From Ananas comosus (lineage: Eukaryota; Streptophyta; Magnoliopsida; Poales; Bromeliaceae), in contig NC_033628.1 in NCBI RefSeq assembly GCF_001540865.1, positions 6,349,031-6,413,030 on the forward strand: a DNA stretch of 64,000 bases, given 5' to 3'. Each line of letters starts with the position of its first letter. Position 1 is the first letter of the stretch. The notes below the pieces were generated by a model. It was not told where the DNA came from. It saw nothing but the letters and a program-made list of their open reading frames with translations, and made no database searches. A program made the position numbers and the translations under genes. Of this stretch, positions 48,801-59,377 are shown in pieces.

Positions 48801-51800
48801 AATTTATTCAGTTGACCTTAAGCTAACCCGATTATCAAATTCAATTGCATTAGGATGAATCCGAGTAATTGGGAAGACTTTGAATTACAAATTGATTTAT
48901 GCATTTTGAGTTACAACTTTGAGATATCAAGAGATCTTTAAGAACCATCTAAGATTTAAATTTGGTAAAGAGCATTTCCAGAGCAGTGAATGAGAGGTAT
49001 GGTCCACTTCACTGTCAATGCATGTTGGCTTCATATGATGCTAGAGATCACCAAAAACTGTTATCTCCTGTTTTGTAAACCCTTACACATCACCTTGCGG
49101 ATTTATTGTGAAGTTTGAATTGATACGACGTGTCTGCACTCCATGCTTGTACTTGCATATGCTGGTCTTAAACAGGGAAACAAATCATTGATTGAAATAC
49201 TATTCAGTTTCCGAATTAATATGCCTTTGGAAGTTGGAATAGCTGGGTTATGATCAAGTGTAACTTTGATGCTTTTCATTTACCATTTCAATTGCCTATC
49301 TTATGTGTATTTTTCCTCATCAAGTAATACCCTCATGCTGGTTCATTATTTTAAACTTCTGGTCTTAATGTCCTTCAATTTCTAATAACTCTAAGGTAAG
49401 AGGCTTAAACTTGCCTAACATGTTGTTCAATAGCTACTTATTTTGTGAAAATTATGAAAGTTATCTTCTTTTCGAATTTTATTGGTGGAAGATGTATCTT
49501 CTAAAATTTTTCTTTCTTTAACCATGATATAATAGGTTGAAGAAGTCAGACGATGGTTGGAAGAACGGGTGAAGATATCAAAGGTAATTTTTCATTTACT
49601 ATGTATGATTCCACCTGGCAATGATACTTTTGTCAGAGTTGACACATGAATATTTATTTCAAACCTCGTCAATTGCAACCAAGCTTATCATTATGTGATG
49701 ATGTGCGAATTGTTCATGATGGACCTTGAAGTCATCTATCTTAGTAGATATATCTAATCTAGATAAATATAGCTTTTGTAACTTTCTCGGCTAACTAATA
49801 TGCTTGGTTCAAATCGGATAAGCACTTGCTATATCAATACTTTTATTTTCTTAAAAAATTGTATTTTAGCATATTGATGTTCACCTTATAGAAGTCGACA
49901 CGCATACTTGTTTAAGAGAATTGAATTCCAGTAGTTAGTCACAACCAGGGTTTAAAGTACCGTCTTGTGCTGTATTGTATAGGGCGGCACGTAGGGGCAA
50001 AACATAGGGGGGTCCTCGAACCCCCCCCCCTCCCACACCCGCCAGCATGACGCGACACTTTTGTCGTGGTTTTTCTTTTTTGCTTTTTGCTTTTTTTTTT
50101 TTTTTTTCTTTGCATCTCGGTAGAACCTACCCTTTCTCCCCCCCACCCGCCCCTCCCCACCAAATTCTTTTTGTTTTTTTGGTTTGTTGCACTTTTCTGT
50201 TTTTTTTATTTGGCTTCTTCCTAAAATTATTTTCCTTTTTTTTTAAAGAAATATAAAATTGGGCAACTTTTAATCTATAGTTTATAAAAAATTGAAAATA
50301 GATGTACTTGATTTAATCAATATACGGGCAAATTTTTAATTTGCATATTTGGGCTCGGGCCTATCGGATCGAACCCCCCACTAACACCATAGACATCCAT
50401 TTTTTCTTCGCAAATTATTTTATTAAAATTTGTCGCACCGCTAAGCTTTTGGCAAATCAGGGGAACAAAATCGAACTCGATAAATAAAGTTTGAAGCACA
50501 TCTAACATAAAATTTTACTTTAGCGTTAGAAGATTGAAAATGTTGATAAAATTAAAAGCTAATCTAAATCAATTGATACTTAAATTTATTTAATTTATTT
50601 GTCATATAATTTATTGCTAAAAATTTATTGATAGATCTAACAATTTTCTTAAAAAATAAATAAAAAATAATTTTTAAAATAAATTTTAAAAATTATTTAT
50701 TTCTATTCTCTATCAGGTATAGTTGTACTTTACATACAAAAAAGTTTACCAGTATGCTAATTGACGAGTATAGTAAGCTGTACATAGCAAATATTCATAA
50801 TTATTTGACTAAAATTTTTAAAATAACATTATAAGAGCTTATTGGAATAAAAAAAAAATTAAAATAAGTCCATACCAAAGTGTGCTTGTAGGAGGTCATG
50901 CGTATCTATCGGCTGTAAGTGTACCACGTGTTGGCATGGAAGCGTGCCTGTGCTGTATTGTGCCAAGCAGGGAGCGGCACGCCCCCGTGCCACGACACTT
51001 TAATCCTTGGTCACAACTACTTACATAAGTTCGTGTTTCTTACTATGTTTAAGAATAACCCGTGTTCTATTCTATTCTAATGGTGAACTTATTGAGTTGA
51101 GTAAGCTTTCATGCAGGTCACTTTTTGATGCCATGATAAAACATACTTTTTCAACGTTTGATGGGTAAATTACAAGAGACGCTTTGATTTTTCTTTATAT
51201 AAGGACCTTTTGTGATGTATATATGATTTTATCCCTTCTATTGAATAAGTGTTACAATCATCTATTCATATTAGAATTAGGCTTCTATTTTTATTTTTAT
51301 TTTTTTCTTAGGATTATTATTAGTTATTTACTTTGATTCATATTAGATTTGTATTCATACTCAAAGTAGGGTTTCTAGATGCTTATAATAAAAGGCTAAA
51401 CTCATCTTTTTGTTTGTGTTGATTAATTTCATTAATAAAAGAAAAGTTAGCGTTTTTACCTCGTTGGCTCTTTTCTTCAATAAAGAGGAGTTTTTCTACC
51501 AATTTGGTACCACACCTTCGTTGTGACACTCTAATAGTCCCACATTGAATGGGAATGGGATTGTGATTGGGTATATAAGAGACCATGAAACTAGTAATAG
51601 TAACTAGATTTAAGCATTTTAGGCTGGTGGTTTGGGCCCAACGAGTTATTTTTGCTAGTGGGTTGGGTCATTACATTTGGTATCAGAGTCAATCACCAGT
51701 CGAAAATATAAGATGAGTTTTGGTTGAGCCAGGGTCGGAATGACATGCTAAGCCAGGATTGGAATGACAAGGCTAGCGAGAAAGTTTCACATCGCTTGAT

Positions 51801-54800
51801 GATCTTGAGCTGTGTGTGTAATTGAGCTGACGAGGACGTCAGAGTCTAAACGAGGGGAGTCTGTGACACCGCAATAGTCCTACATCGGATGGGAATGTGG
51901 TTGTGATTGGGTATATAAGAGACCATGATACTAGTAATAAGAATCGGGCTCAAGCATTTTGGGTCGGTGATTTGAGCCAAACGAGTTATTATTGCTAGCG
52001 AGTTGGGTCGTTACATTCGTGGAATCCGAAGCCCACGATTTCATTTCTCCTTCGTGTCCGCATTTGATTCGGGATTAGGGTTTTCGTCAGCACTCAATGT
52101 CTCATGTAATATCCAAACCTATGTTGAAATCTAAGGCGTGTTGCTTAGCCTTTTTTTTCACCCAGGAATTGGAATTGGAATAGGATTCTATTTGTGGGTG
52201 TTTGGTATATGGGAGTCCAATTCCAATTCCAGGATGGAATGGGAATTCCCCAATGACCTATTTTTCGAAAAATATCTCAACTATATTTTATATTTTGATT
52301 TGAAATTGACTAATTTTTAACTTCAAATTTTAAATCAAATATAAGTTGTATTTAGAAATTCAATTTTAATTTTATATTTTGACTTAGAATTAAATTAAAT
52401 TTTAATTCAATCAAGCATTTTTAGTTTCATCTATGAATTTAGGGCATGTTTGGTTCAAAATGGGAATCAAAATTGGAATAGGAGGAGTGAATCAAAATGG
52501 AAAACAAAATGATGAATCTCTTAATTTGTTTGGTTCACAATAGGACTTGGAATCGGAATCAACTTTTTATTATTAAATGGTTAAGAAATATTTAATCTAC
52601 TCAAATTGTAATCAAAATTTAAATTTAAATTGTGATTCATAATTTAAATTTACAATTTAAATTTAAGTTCAAAGTCAAAATCTAAAGCTATATCTAAATT
52701 CAAATATCAAACATATATTGAAATCAAAATTTAAGTTTTAAAAATTAATAAATTTTAAATTTATATTATAATTTTAAATTTTATGTATATTATAAATTTA
52801 ATCTAAATTAAATTTTTATGTAATTTGAATCATGGTTCCAAATGCTGCCCCTTGCTATATGGCAGCAAGGGGCGGCACGTACTGTGGCCCCAAGATGGAG
52901 GCATGGTACAGTCTCGCGCGATACCCGTCGGGGTATCGCGGCACGGTACCTTGCCCTTTTTTTTGTTGTGATTTTTTTTTGTTGTTGTAATTTTTTATTT
53001 AGGGTTTCAGAGTTGAAGATAACTAAATTACACTATCCTATCGCTAATTTGTTTTTTTTTATTTTGTTATTCCCTTCTCTTCCTTTACTTTAATTTTGTT
53101 ATCTAATGATTCTAATCTTCTCTATTCTTGAATGTAATCTAGTCCAATCAAGAATTGCTTAATCTAATTTATAATGTCTAGTCAAATCTAATCTAGAATC
53201 TAATATAACATATATTTGAATTTATCTATTCTAATTTATAGTTACAAAACCTAATCAAATCGAATCTAGAATTATCTATTAGAGTATTAAATATAATAGA
53301 ATATAACTAATTAAATTCGAATCCCGTAATTCCAAATTACCTAAATTAATCTAACATAGTTTAAAAATTCTAATCTAATCTGTTTTATATTTAAGTTTCT
53401 TAATTTGATTTAATCTAATCTAATCTTATGAACAACCTAATAATTTGATTTAATCTAATCTAATCTTATGAACAACCTAATGTAATCTAGAAGTATTGAA
53501 GTTGTTCTACTCCAATTTGTAATTTGTAAATTAGCATAAATAAAAAATAATTTTGATTTAGAATTATTAGATATATTAGATATATAGTTGATTATAGTAG
53601 ATTATATAGCCAATTTAGTTTGACAATACTAGCTATATCTATAACAAAATTGTCAAATAAATTTTGTATCTGTAGATGACAATATGCTATATAATCCACC
53701 GCGACGATTTATGTGGAACTAAGCAGTCATCTCTTTGTAAAGATGTAAATTTAAATAATTATTGTACTTACGAATTTTGTTATTATATTTTAACTTTTAT
53801 TCTCTATGAGGTATAGTTGTACTATTTGTGATACCCCGATTCTGAGGGGAGTCACCCATTCTAGAACTACAGAACTACTCTAGCCCTAGGCTTATTCAAC
53901 CCTCTTAACCTCTTGGTCCTAGTCACTGTCCAAAATGCTATAACCGGGTTAAGAGGTTTAGCCCTACTATACATTACATGTAAAATTATTCCAAATCCTG
54001 GGGGTGTCAAATTCCTTCCCCCTTTAAGCCCTGACGTTCTCGTCATGCTCAAGAACTAGGCGATGTGAGACTTGTCTCGTTAGCCTTAGCCGACCATGTG
54101 GGAAGCCGTGCTCCGCCCGTTGTTTGACCATAGCTCAGCTATGATGCTTCGTTTCCCAGGGGATCATCCATCCTAGAACTGCTTTTTCCCAAGCATGCTT
54201 AAGTGTAGAATTTTGATGGGATGTGAACAAGGATTTAAGTGCCGTAGCATGGGGTCGTTTCGGAAACTTGCCGGCACGGTATGGTATGGTGCGTGCTGGG
54301 CCGTGCAGATGCGTGCCGGTCACAAAAAATTTATGTGTGCCGACACATAATAATATGAAATATTTATTTTTTTTAGCAACAAAATATTCAAACAATTTAT
54401 TCTGTATTTTTATCAAATCTTTTGTACTTTATTGAAAAAATTACTTACTAATTTAAAGAATAGAGGGTTTTGAGTTGTGCCATTAGCACGGGGATTGTAT
54501 CGTGCCGATATCTTGTTGGCACGATACGGCACGGTAGATACGGCCAGGGCTGATGGACACTTAAATCCTTGGATGTGATCATACTAGGCAGCACTAAAGC
54601 ACCGAATCCCATTAGAACTCCGCAGTTAAGCGTGTTGGGGCGAGAGTAGTTCTAGAATGGATGACCTCCCTATAAAGCGTCACATTATAGAAACAAAGTT
54701 GTGAATTTCTCATTTACATATTCCTTTCCAACATCAGGCTAGAAAAATTTTACTACTGCACTCGCATATATAGTATGCAAGGATTCAATGTGTGCTTATG

Positions 54801-56365
54801 TGGGACATGAGTTTCGAGATCCATTGATATACTACTGCAGTCACATATATAGTAGGCAAGGATTCAATGTGGAAAGAGAAGGTTTTACATCACCTTCCTG
54901 ACACACCGTTCATAGGTCATGGCAGATTTCTGAAAACCTTCAAGTGACTTTGAACAAGTTTCTATTGGCTGAGGGGTATGTAGAGACATTTGAGAACACA
55001 TTTCAAAGTGCCCCATCTGTTGGAAAACTAAGTATGAGGCAGCCAAGCCCATAGGCTTGCTGATTCCAGAGTGCATTGGGAGGATATAAGCCCTGTGATT
55101 CTTGTAGTAGTTGATTGACTCACCAAACATGTAATTATTATGAGAAGTATAGTACAGGGATTTTAAGTGATGCTAATGTTAATTTCTATTTTGAAAGATT
55201 ATACAAATTTCTGTTAAAAGAAAGAGTGATTTCATTCAATTCGAAGGCACCAATGGAGATTGAGAGAGTAGGACAAAATCAAGTTAGGAGTTGCGATAAG
55301 AAGCATGGTAGCACTGATTGAGCGAGTACTCTGGCCCAAGATTGCTGAGAAAAAAAAGGAATCCATACGGCTGACATCAAGCAAAGGCTTTGTTGTTGGA
55401 TTTATATCTTAATAATCATTAGTGGTACTAATTGTAGTTTTCCTCTTGTAACATCATCATTCCTTTAATTAAATAATGTTATAAAGGCAAGTTTAGAAGC
55501 AGGAAGTTATGGTAGATTCTTCATTTCATTACTGATACCGTTAAAAAGAAATCAAATTTCTAATGCTGTGTTGAAATTCTTTGACGTGGTCATTGCTTAT
55601 ATTCTTGTATGTAGAAGTATAGGACAGTTTCACCTTTAAACAGTGACTGATTAATGTATGTTATTGTTAATGTTGATTATTTACTCAAAGGAAAAGTAGT
55701 CCCAGAACCACCTGATCTTTGGGATGACTGCAATTTGCCACCTGAATTTTAGAAAGCTTATATTTACCACCAAAACAGTCAATTCGTTGCAATCAAGCAC
55801 CTTGCTTGATATTTCCATTAACTCATTAATGTACCATGAGCATGTAACTGTCATGTGACATGAAAAATATTTTTCAGGTTTTCTGATAGCACCAAAGTTT
55901 AAAGTTCAGCTGGTGATATGTAATCTGGCAAAAGCTTAGGTGGTGATTTACAATAGTGCTATAGTTCAGATGGTGAAATCTAATTTGTTGAAGTTTAGGT
56001 GGTGATTTGTCATTTTTTTCACTGTAACTTGACAGGGCATGCGAAGTTGGTTAATTGCAATGAACAGTTTGCTCTGGTGGTATGGTTAATTTGAACTTTT
56101 TAAACTTTTGGTGACGAATTGCAAGTGGGCCAAATGTCAAGTGGTTCCAGAGCTTTTTCCCCTTAGTTAATTGTTGAATTTCCTCTCTTTTTATGGAGAC
56201 ATTAGGCAAGAAAAGTGTTTTGTGTGCTTGCAGCTTTGCACAGAAAAGTATTACCTCCCTTTATTGTAGCACATAACTAATTCTGTAGGACTTCTCTGCT
56301 TTTAACAGCAAGGATCTAGGAACTGCACTCTTCTTCTCACTGGGCAAGCTGGAGTTGGAAAGTCT
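42850..56365 (+). CDS. RAD17: RAD17 checkpoint clamp loader, 5' part (five exons; continues beyond window or lost)
   Basis: RAD17 replaces RFC1 in the clamp loader that places the 9-1-1 ring on damaged DNA in the nucleus. Exons: 42850-43047, 44885-44954, 47978-48060, 49536-49583, 56309-56365, all with GT-AG borders. Phases are consistent (198, 70+83, 48 and 57 nt), giving 152 codons. Exon 1 encodes a Ser-rich, basic N-terminus after MGKRRPVIVL. Exons 3-4 read ELWVDKHKPTSLAELAVHKK and VEEVRRWLEERVKISK, the RAD17 signature before the ATPase. Exon 5 ends in the Walker A motif LLLTGQAGVGKS. The ATG at 42850 is the first in frame. The remaining ATPase and C-terminal exons were not found to 64000. 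Confidence 0.85.
43048..44884 (+). other. RAD17 intron 1
   Basis: 1,837 bp, GTAAAG donor and TTAG acceptor. AT-rich with short ORFs but no recognisable domain. A (CT)n run of about 30 bp lies at 44572-44600. Confidence 0.75.
44955..47977 (+). other. RAD17 intron 2 with old LTR-element remnant
   Basis: 3,023 bp, GTAAAT donor and ATAACAG acceptor. At 45843-45854 the bases TGGTATCAGAGT match a tRNA-Met primer site, suggesting a decayed LTR element. Sequence to about 47370 has only short broken frames and a U5-like stretch near 47200-47340. No domain could be identified. Confidence 0.5.
48061..49535 (+). other. RAD17 intron 3
   Basis: 1,475 bp, GTATGT donor and AATAG acceptor. It contains the 5S-like Cassandra fragment at 48661-48752. 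Otherwise featureless. Confidence 0.75.
48661..48752 (+). repeat. Cassandra-type LTR fragment with 5S rRNA-like sequence
   Basis: Contains GTTAAGCGTGC, GAGTGGTTCTAGGATGGGTGAT and a CCCCTGG end, in the order of the internal promoter half of plant 5S rRNA. It then ends in GTGGGGCGTCACA, an LTR-style end. Cassandra TRIMs are known for LTRs carrying 5S-derived sequence. The first half of the 5S-like part is diverged. Confidence 0.6.
49946..51009. mobile_element. Non-autonomous hAT-type element, 1,064 bp, perfect 8-bp target duplication
   Basis: Starts CAGGGTTTAAAGTACCGT and ends GACACTTTAATCCTTG, so the ends are imperfect inverted repeats of CAAGGATTTAAGTGCC. GTCACAAC flanks both sides (49938-49945 and 51010-51017). 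An 8-bp duplication is the hAT signature. The interior has GGCACG-rich ends and an AT-rich core with no transposase. Shorter and longer relatives lie at 54228, 56635 and 60735. Confidence 0.85.
51522..52015 (+). mobile_element. TRIM retrotransposon, 494 bp, with TTCGT target duplication
   Basis: Two 154-bp LTRs (51522-51675 and 51862-52015) start TGTGACAC and end TTACA. A tRNA-Met primer site TGGTATCAGAGT (51678-51689) and a purine tract AAACGAGGGGAG (about 51848-51859) flank a 186-bp interior without coding capacity. TTCGT occurs at 51517-51521 and 52016-52020. This is a complete terminal-repeat retrotransposon in miniature; LTRs include TATATAAGAGACC, a likely promoter. Confidence 0.92.
52130..52840. 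repeat. AT-rich MITE-like remnants
   Basis: GGAATTGGAATTGGAATAGG and its inverse TCCAATTCCAATTCC lie at about 52164 and 52218, and a GCATGTTTGGTTC end-like motif lies at 52443. They suggest one or two decayed Tourist-type elements, but clear ends and duplications could not be matched. Confidence 0.35.
53401..53480. repeat. Two-copy tandem repeat
   Basis: TAATTTGATTTAATCTAATC continuing through TAATCTTATGAACAACC is present twice in succession, almost without difference. Confidence 0.85.
53827..54227 (-). mobile_element. Cassandra-like TRIM, minus strand, with 5S-like motifs
   Basis: On - an LTR runs from TGACACCCCC at 54009 to GGGTATCACA at 53827 (183 bp). Near its end it has GGCTAGAGTAGTTCTG and TAGAATGGGTGAC, matching 5S rRNA. 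A purine tract (AAAGGGGGAAGGAAT) precedes it. At 54227-54145 a second 5S-like stretch (CCCATC, TTAAGCATGCTTGGG, AGTTCTAGGATGGATGA) looks like the 5' LTR tail. The 5' LTR is truncated where a hAT MITE follows. Confidence 0.65.
54228..54571. mobile_element. hAT-type MITE, 344 bp
   Basis: Starts CAAGGATTTAAGTGCCGT and ends GGACACTTAAATCCTTG. Near-identical 8-bp flanks GATGTGAA (54220-54227) and GATGTGAT (54572-54579). GGCACG-rich ends surround an AT core; no transposase. Inserted exactly between two oppositely oriented 5S-like sequences. Confidence 0.8.
54571..54685 (+). repeat. 5S rRNA-like sequence (Cassandra LTR tail or 5S pseudogene)
   Basis: Follows plant 5S rRNA from its first bases: GGATGTGATCATACTA, GCACTAAAGCACCGAATCCC, AGAACTCCGCAGTTAAGCG, GGGCGAGAGTAGTTCTAGAA, TGGATGACCTCC. 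It then departs to AAAGCGTCACA. The internal promoter boxes are mostly kept. Because it ends like the other LTR tails here, Cassandra origin is more likely than a functional 5S gene. Confidence 0.75.
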
Positions 56366-56634
56366 GTATGTTTTCTATTCTTTTTGTTTTATCCCTTAAA
56401 ATACTATGCTACTCCTAGGGCGCATTTATTTTGGTGAAAGTGATGAGGGTGCATCTATACTTCCAGTGTCCGTGAATAATTCCCATGTTTGGTTTGAGAA
56501 AGTGAAAAAACATAATGCAACTGGACTTGCGCTTTGACCCTTGAGTTGCATTTAAGTGACTTCTCCCCCTGATGGAGCATAGGTAGTTCCATCTATGTTA
56601 ATTAGTATTAAAAAATCAATTTTTTGATCCGAGC

Positions 56635-57329
56635 CAAGGATTTAAGTGCCCATCGGCAAGGATTTAGGTGCCGTGCCACGGGGTCGTGCTGGAAACTTGC
56701 TGGCACGATACAGCACAGTGCGTGCCAGGCCATACCGATGCGTGTCGGTCACAAAAAATATATATGTGCCGACATGTAATGGCATAAAATATTTATTTTC
56801 TTTAGCAACAAAATATGCCAATTTTTATTATATATTTTTATCAAATCTTTTGAACTTTATTGAGAAAATTATTTATTGATTTCAAAAATAGAGGGTTTTG
56901 AGTTGTGCCATTGGCACGGGGGACTGTATCGTGTCGATATCTTGTTAGCACGATACAGCACGGTGGATACGGCCCATGCCGATGGGCACTTTAATCCTTG
57001 CCCATTGGCATGGGCCGTATCTACCGTGTCGTATCATGCTAGCAAGATATCGGCACGATACAATCTCCGTGTCGATGGCGCAACTTAAAACCCTCTATTC
57101 TTTAAATCAGTAAGTAATTTTCTCAATAAAGCTCAAAAGATTTGATAAAAGTGCATAATAAATGATTGGCATATTTTGTTGCTAACGAAATAAATATTTT
57201 ATGCCATTACATGTTGGCACACGTACATTTTTTATGACCGACACGCATTAGCATAGCTCGACACGCACCATGTCATACCGTGCCAGCAAGTTTTCGGCAT
57301 GACCCCATGCCACGACACTTAAATCCTTG
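56635..57329. mobile_element. hAT-type MITE interrupted by another copy of itself
   Basis: The outer copy starts CAAGGATTTAAGTGCCC at 56635 and ends GACACTTAAATCCTTG at 57329, flanked by ATCCGAGC (56627-56634) and ATCCGTGC (57330-57337). Its body resumes at 57001 in opposite orientation to the inner copy. Removing the inner copy leaves a MITE of about 343 bp. Confidence 0.82.
56657..57000. mobile_element. Inner hAT-type MITE, 344 bp
   Basis: Starts CAAGGATTTAGGTGCCGT and ends GGGCACTTTAATCCTTG. Flanks CCCATCGG (56649-56656) and CCCATTGG (57001-57008) are an 8-bp target duplication with one change. It has the same length as the copy at 54228. Confidence 0.85.
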
Positions 57330-57358
57330 ATCCGTGCCTATCGTTAGCAACAAAATAT

Positions 57359-57425
57359 GAAGGCCCCTCCACCATCCAATTAAAAGGTTAAAAATGCATG
57401 AAGGCCCCTCCACCATCCAATTGTA
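57359..57425. repeat. Short tandem duplication
   Basis: GAAGGCCCCTCCACCATCCA followed by ATT occurs at about 57359 and again at about 57400. Confidence 0.85.
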
Positions 57426-58076
57426 AATTCAATATTTTTTCCATAATTAATCGAATAAATATTAATTACACGATTACACCTTAGTTGAGATTCATCAAAA
57501 CAAATAGTAGAACTGACTTTCAGACTATTCTTTAAAAACAAATTACTATTGAAGAAACTCATTGTGGGGAAACTATAGTTTCAGTGTGACTATAGTTATA
57601 CCTGATTTCGCTTACAAACAGACTCTCCCTTATGGAATCATCACTTTTAATCAATGAGTTTTCATTTCTTCCTGAGTCTATTTACATGAACATTCTTGAT
57701 GGCTTTAACTTGTTTGCATGAGCTAACAACCTTTCAGCTTTTGCAAACAAATTCCCTTATTTTCTGATTTTCTTTTCTAGCCGGGAATTCGTCATCAACA
57801 TATTGAGATTGATGTCTTGGCTAGTAGAGAAGATTTTGCTATTATTTTGTTGTTTGTCAAATTGTTATTTGTACTTGACAATGTAGTTCTGTGACTGACT
57901 ATGTACAACATTATTTATATTTTGAAAGATTATTTTGTTGTGTTGCTACTTTCAAATTTAAGTTTTCATGCATATAAAGTATCACCTTAAACAATGATCA
58001 TCTAGGCAAAGAAAATCAAACTCTCACCTTAACTTTTATTTCGTGAATCATATCATTGTTTAGTGAAACATTATAT

Positions 58077-58620
58077 AGAGTCCGGCTACTATACTCTTAT
58101 GAGTACGATCGCCTTTGTACTCATAAGTCGTTTTCGATGATGGAACTTTCGAATCAACGATCTATACTGTTAAACATTATCTAGACCATTTGAAACTTCT
58201 TAAAATCAAATCTCATAATTTTTTGACATCATTTATCTTATGATCAAAAGATCTCAAAATTGACAATTTTTAATAGCTGGTATGAGATACTTCCTAGTTT
58301 AATGGTATAAAATAATCGAAATCGGTTGAATTTTTGATAGAAAATTCTATTTACTATCTAGATAAAGATTAATAACTCCGATCTTAAATTGAAGTATCTG
58401 ATTCTCTATTTTTAGGAAGTCATTTGATTTTGTCCGTTTATTTTATACCTGCTTGATAAACTTTATTATAATTTCAAAAAATTTCGAAATTTATTTTCTA
58501 GAAGTTTTAAATATTCTAGATTATATTTAACAGTATGGATCGCCGATTTGGAAACTCCATTGAAAACAACTTACGAGTACAAAGGGTTCTATACTCATAA
58601 GGGTATAGTAGCCCTACTCT
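58077..58620. mobile_element. MITE with long inverted ends, about 544 bp
   Basis: The left end AGAGTCCGGCTACTATAC and the right end, read on -, AGAGTAGGGCTACTATAC pair. The similarity continues about 60 bp through CTTATGAGTA, CTTTGTACTC and AAGT(C/T)GTTTTC. The AT-rich interior has no ORF. Target duplications are unclear because the right flank is a (CT)n run, so the superfamily is not assigned. Confidence 0.7.
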
Positions 58621-58689
58621 CTCTCTCTTTCTCTATATATATATATAACTTAAACGGAAGCCAAAGCTAAACCGCCTAAATCAGTTTGT

Positions 58690-58965
58690 TTCAGTTTCTT
58701 GATCATGTGGATTCTGTTTTAGTTTGCAGTTCCATAGAACTTGATTAAACAGGTAGGAACCCAAGCTGCTCAAACATCTACCTCCCAGCACAAAAACCAG
58801 TTCTTTTAGCCCTCAAAAGTTAGGTTCAGTTTCTTGATCATGTGAGGTCTGTTTCAGTTTGTTGTCTCATAGAACTGATTAAATAGGTTGGCTAAAATAT
58901 GAATGAACCCAATCTGCTCAACACCTACTTACAGGAACAAAAGCCAGTTCTTTTAGCCCTCAACT
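58690..58965. repeat. Diverged tandem duplication, unit about 135 bp
   Basis: Both copies run from TCAGTTTCTTGATCATGTG through TCTGTTT(C/T)AGTTTG, CATAGAACT, GATTAAA and CTGCTCAA to CCAGTTCTTTTAGCCCTCAA. The second has a few extra bases in the middle. Confidence 0.85.
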
Positions 58966-59377
58966 TAATTTTGAGGCATGGTTATGTAAAGAAAACTACA
59001 GCTGTGTAGTGCCTACGCCTTGATAGGAATTGGCCAATGGTTAAATTGAAAGACTAGATGATTATGCATAGCAACAACTCAACCAGGGTAACTCATAAAA
59101 TGAAGATGAAGTTGATACTAAGCAAACTGCAACATTTGAGAGAGATTAGTCCATGAAAATTTCTAAAATAAATAATGCTCATATGCAGGCTTATTGTTTC
59201 GAGTATGTGTTTGCTTATGAATGATGATATTACTGAATTTCTATTTTTCAGGTAGCGTGGAAGATCCAATTAAAAAACTCTAACAAAGGAAACCATATAC
59301 CTAAAATTAGAACTCTATAATGACCTACAGGTGCTCAAAGAACAAGTGTTGCAAGACAGTAAATAATTTATGGCTAC

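Larger units (their letters stand above)
49584..56308 (+). other. RAD17 intron 4, transposon-rich
   Basis: 6,725 bp between exons that join in phase. It holds a 1,064-bp hAT-type element, a 494-bp TRIM, Cassandra-like pieces, a 344-bp hAT MITE and AT-rich remnants (52100-53800). Between 54690 and 56300 no further element could be defined. Confidence 0.75.

Noticed and set aside
54571..54685. Functional 5S rRNA gene
   Set aside because: The 3' end departs from 5S, several conserved bases differ, it is a single copy, and it ends like an LTR.
57781..57895. Possible next RAD17 exon or copia RNase H end (HQHIEIDV after a TCTAG acceptor)
   Set aside because: The frame does not resemble the sequence expected after Walker A in RAD17, and one short motif is too little for copia.
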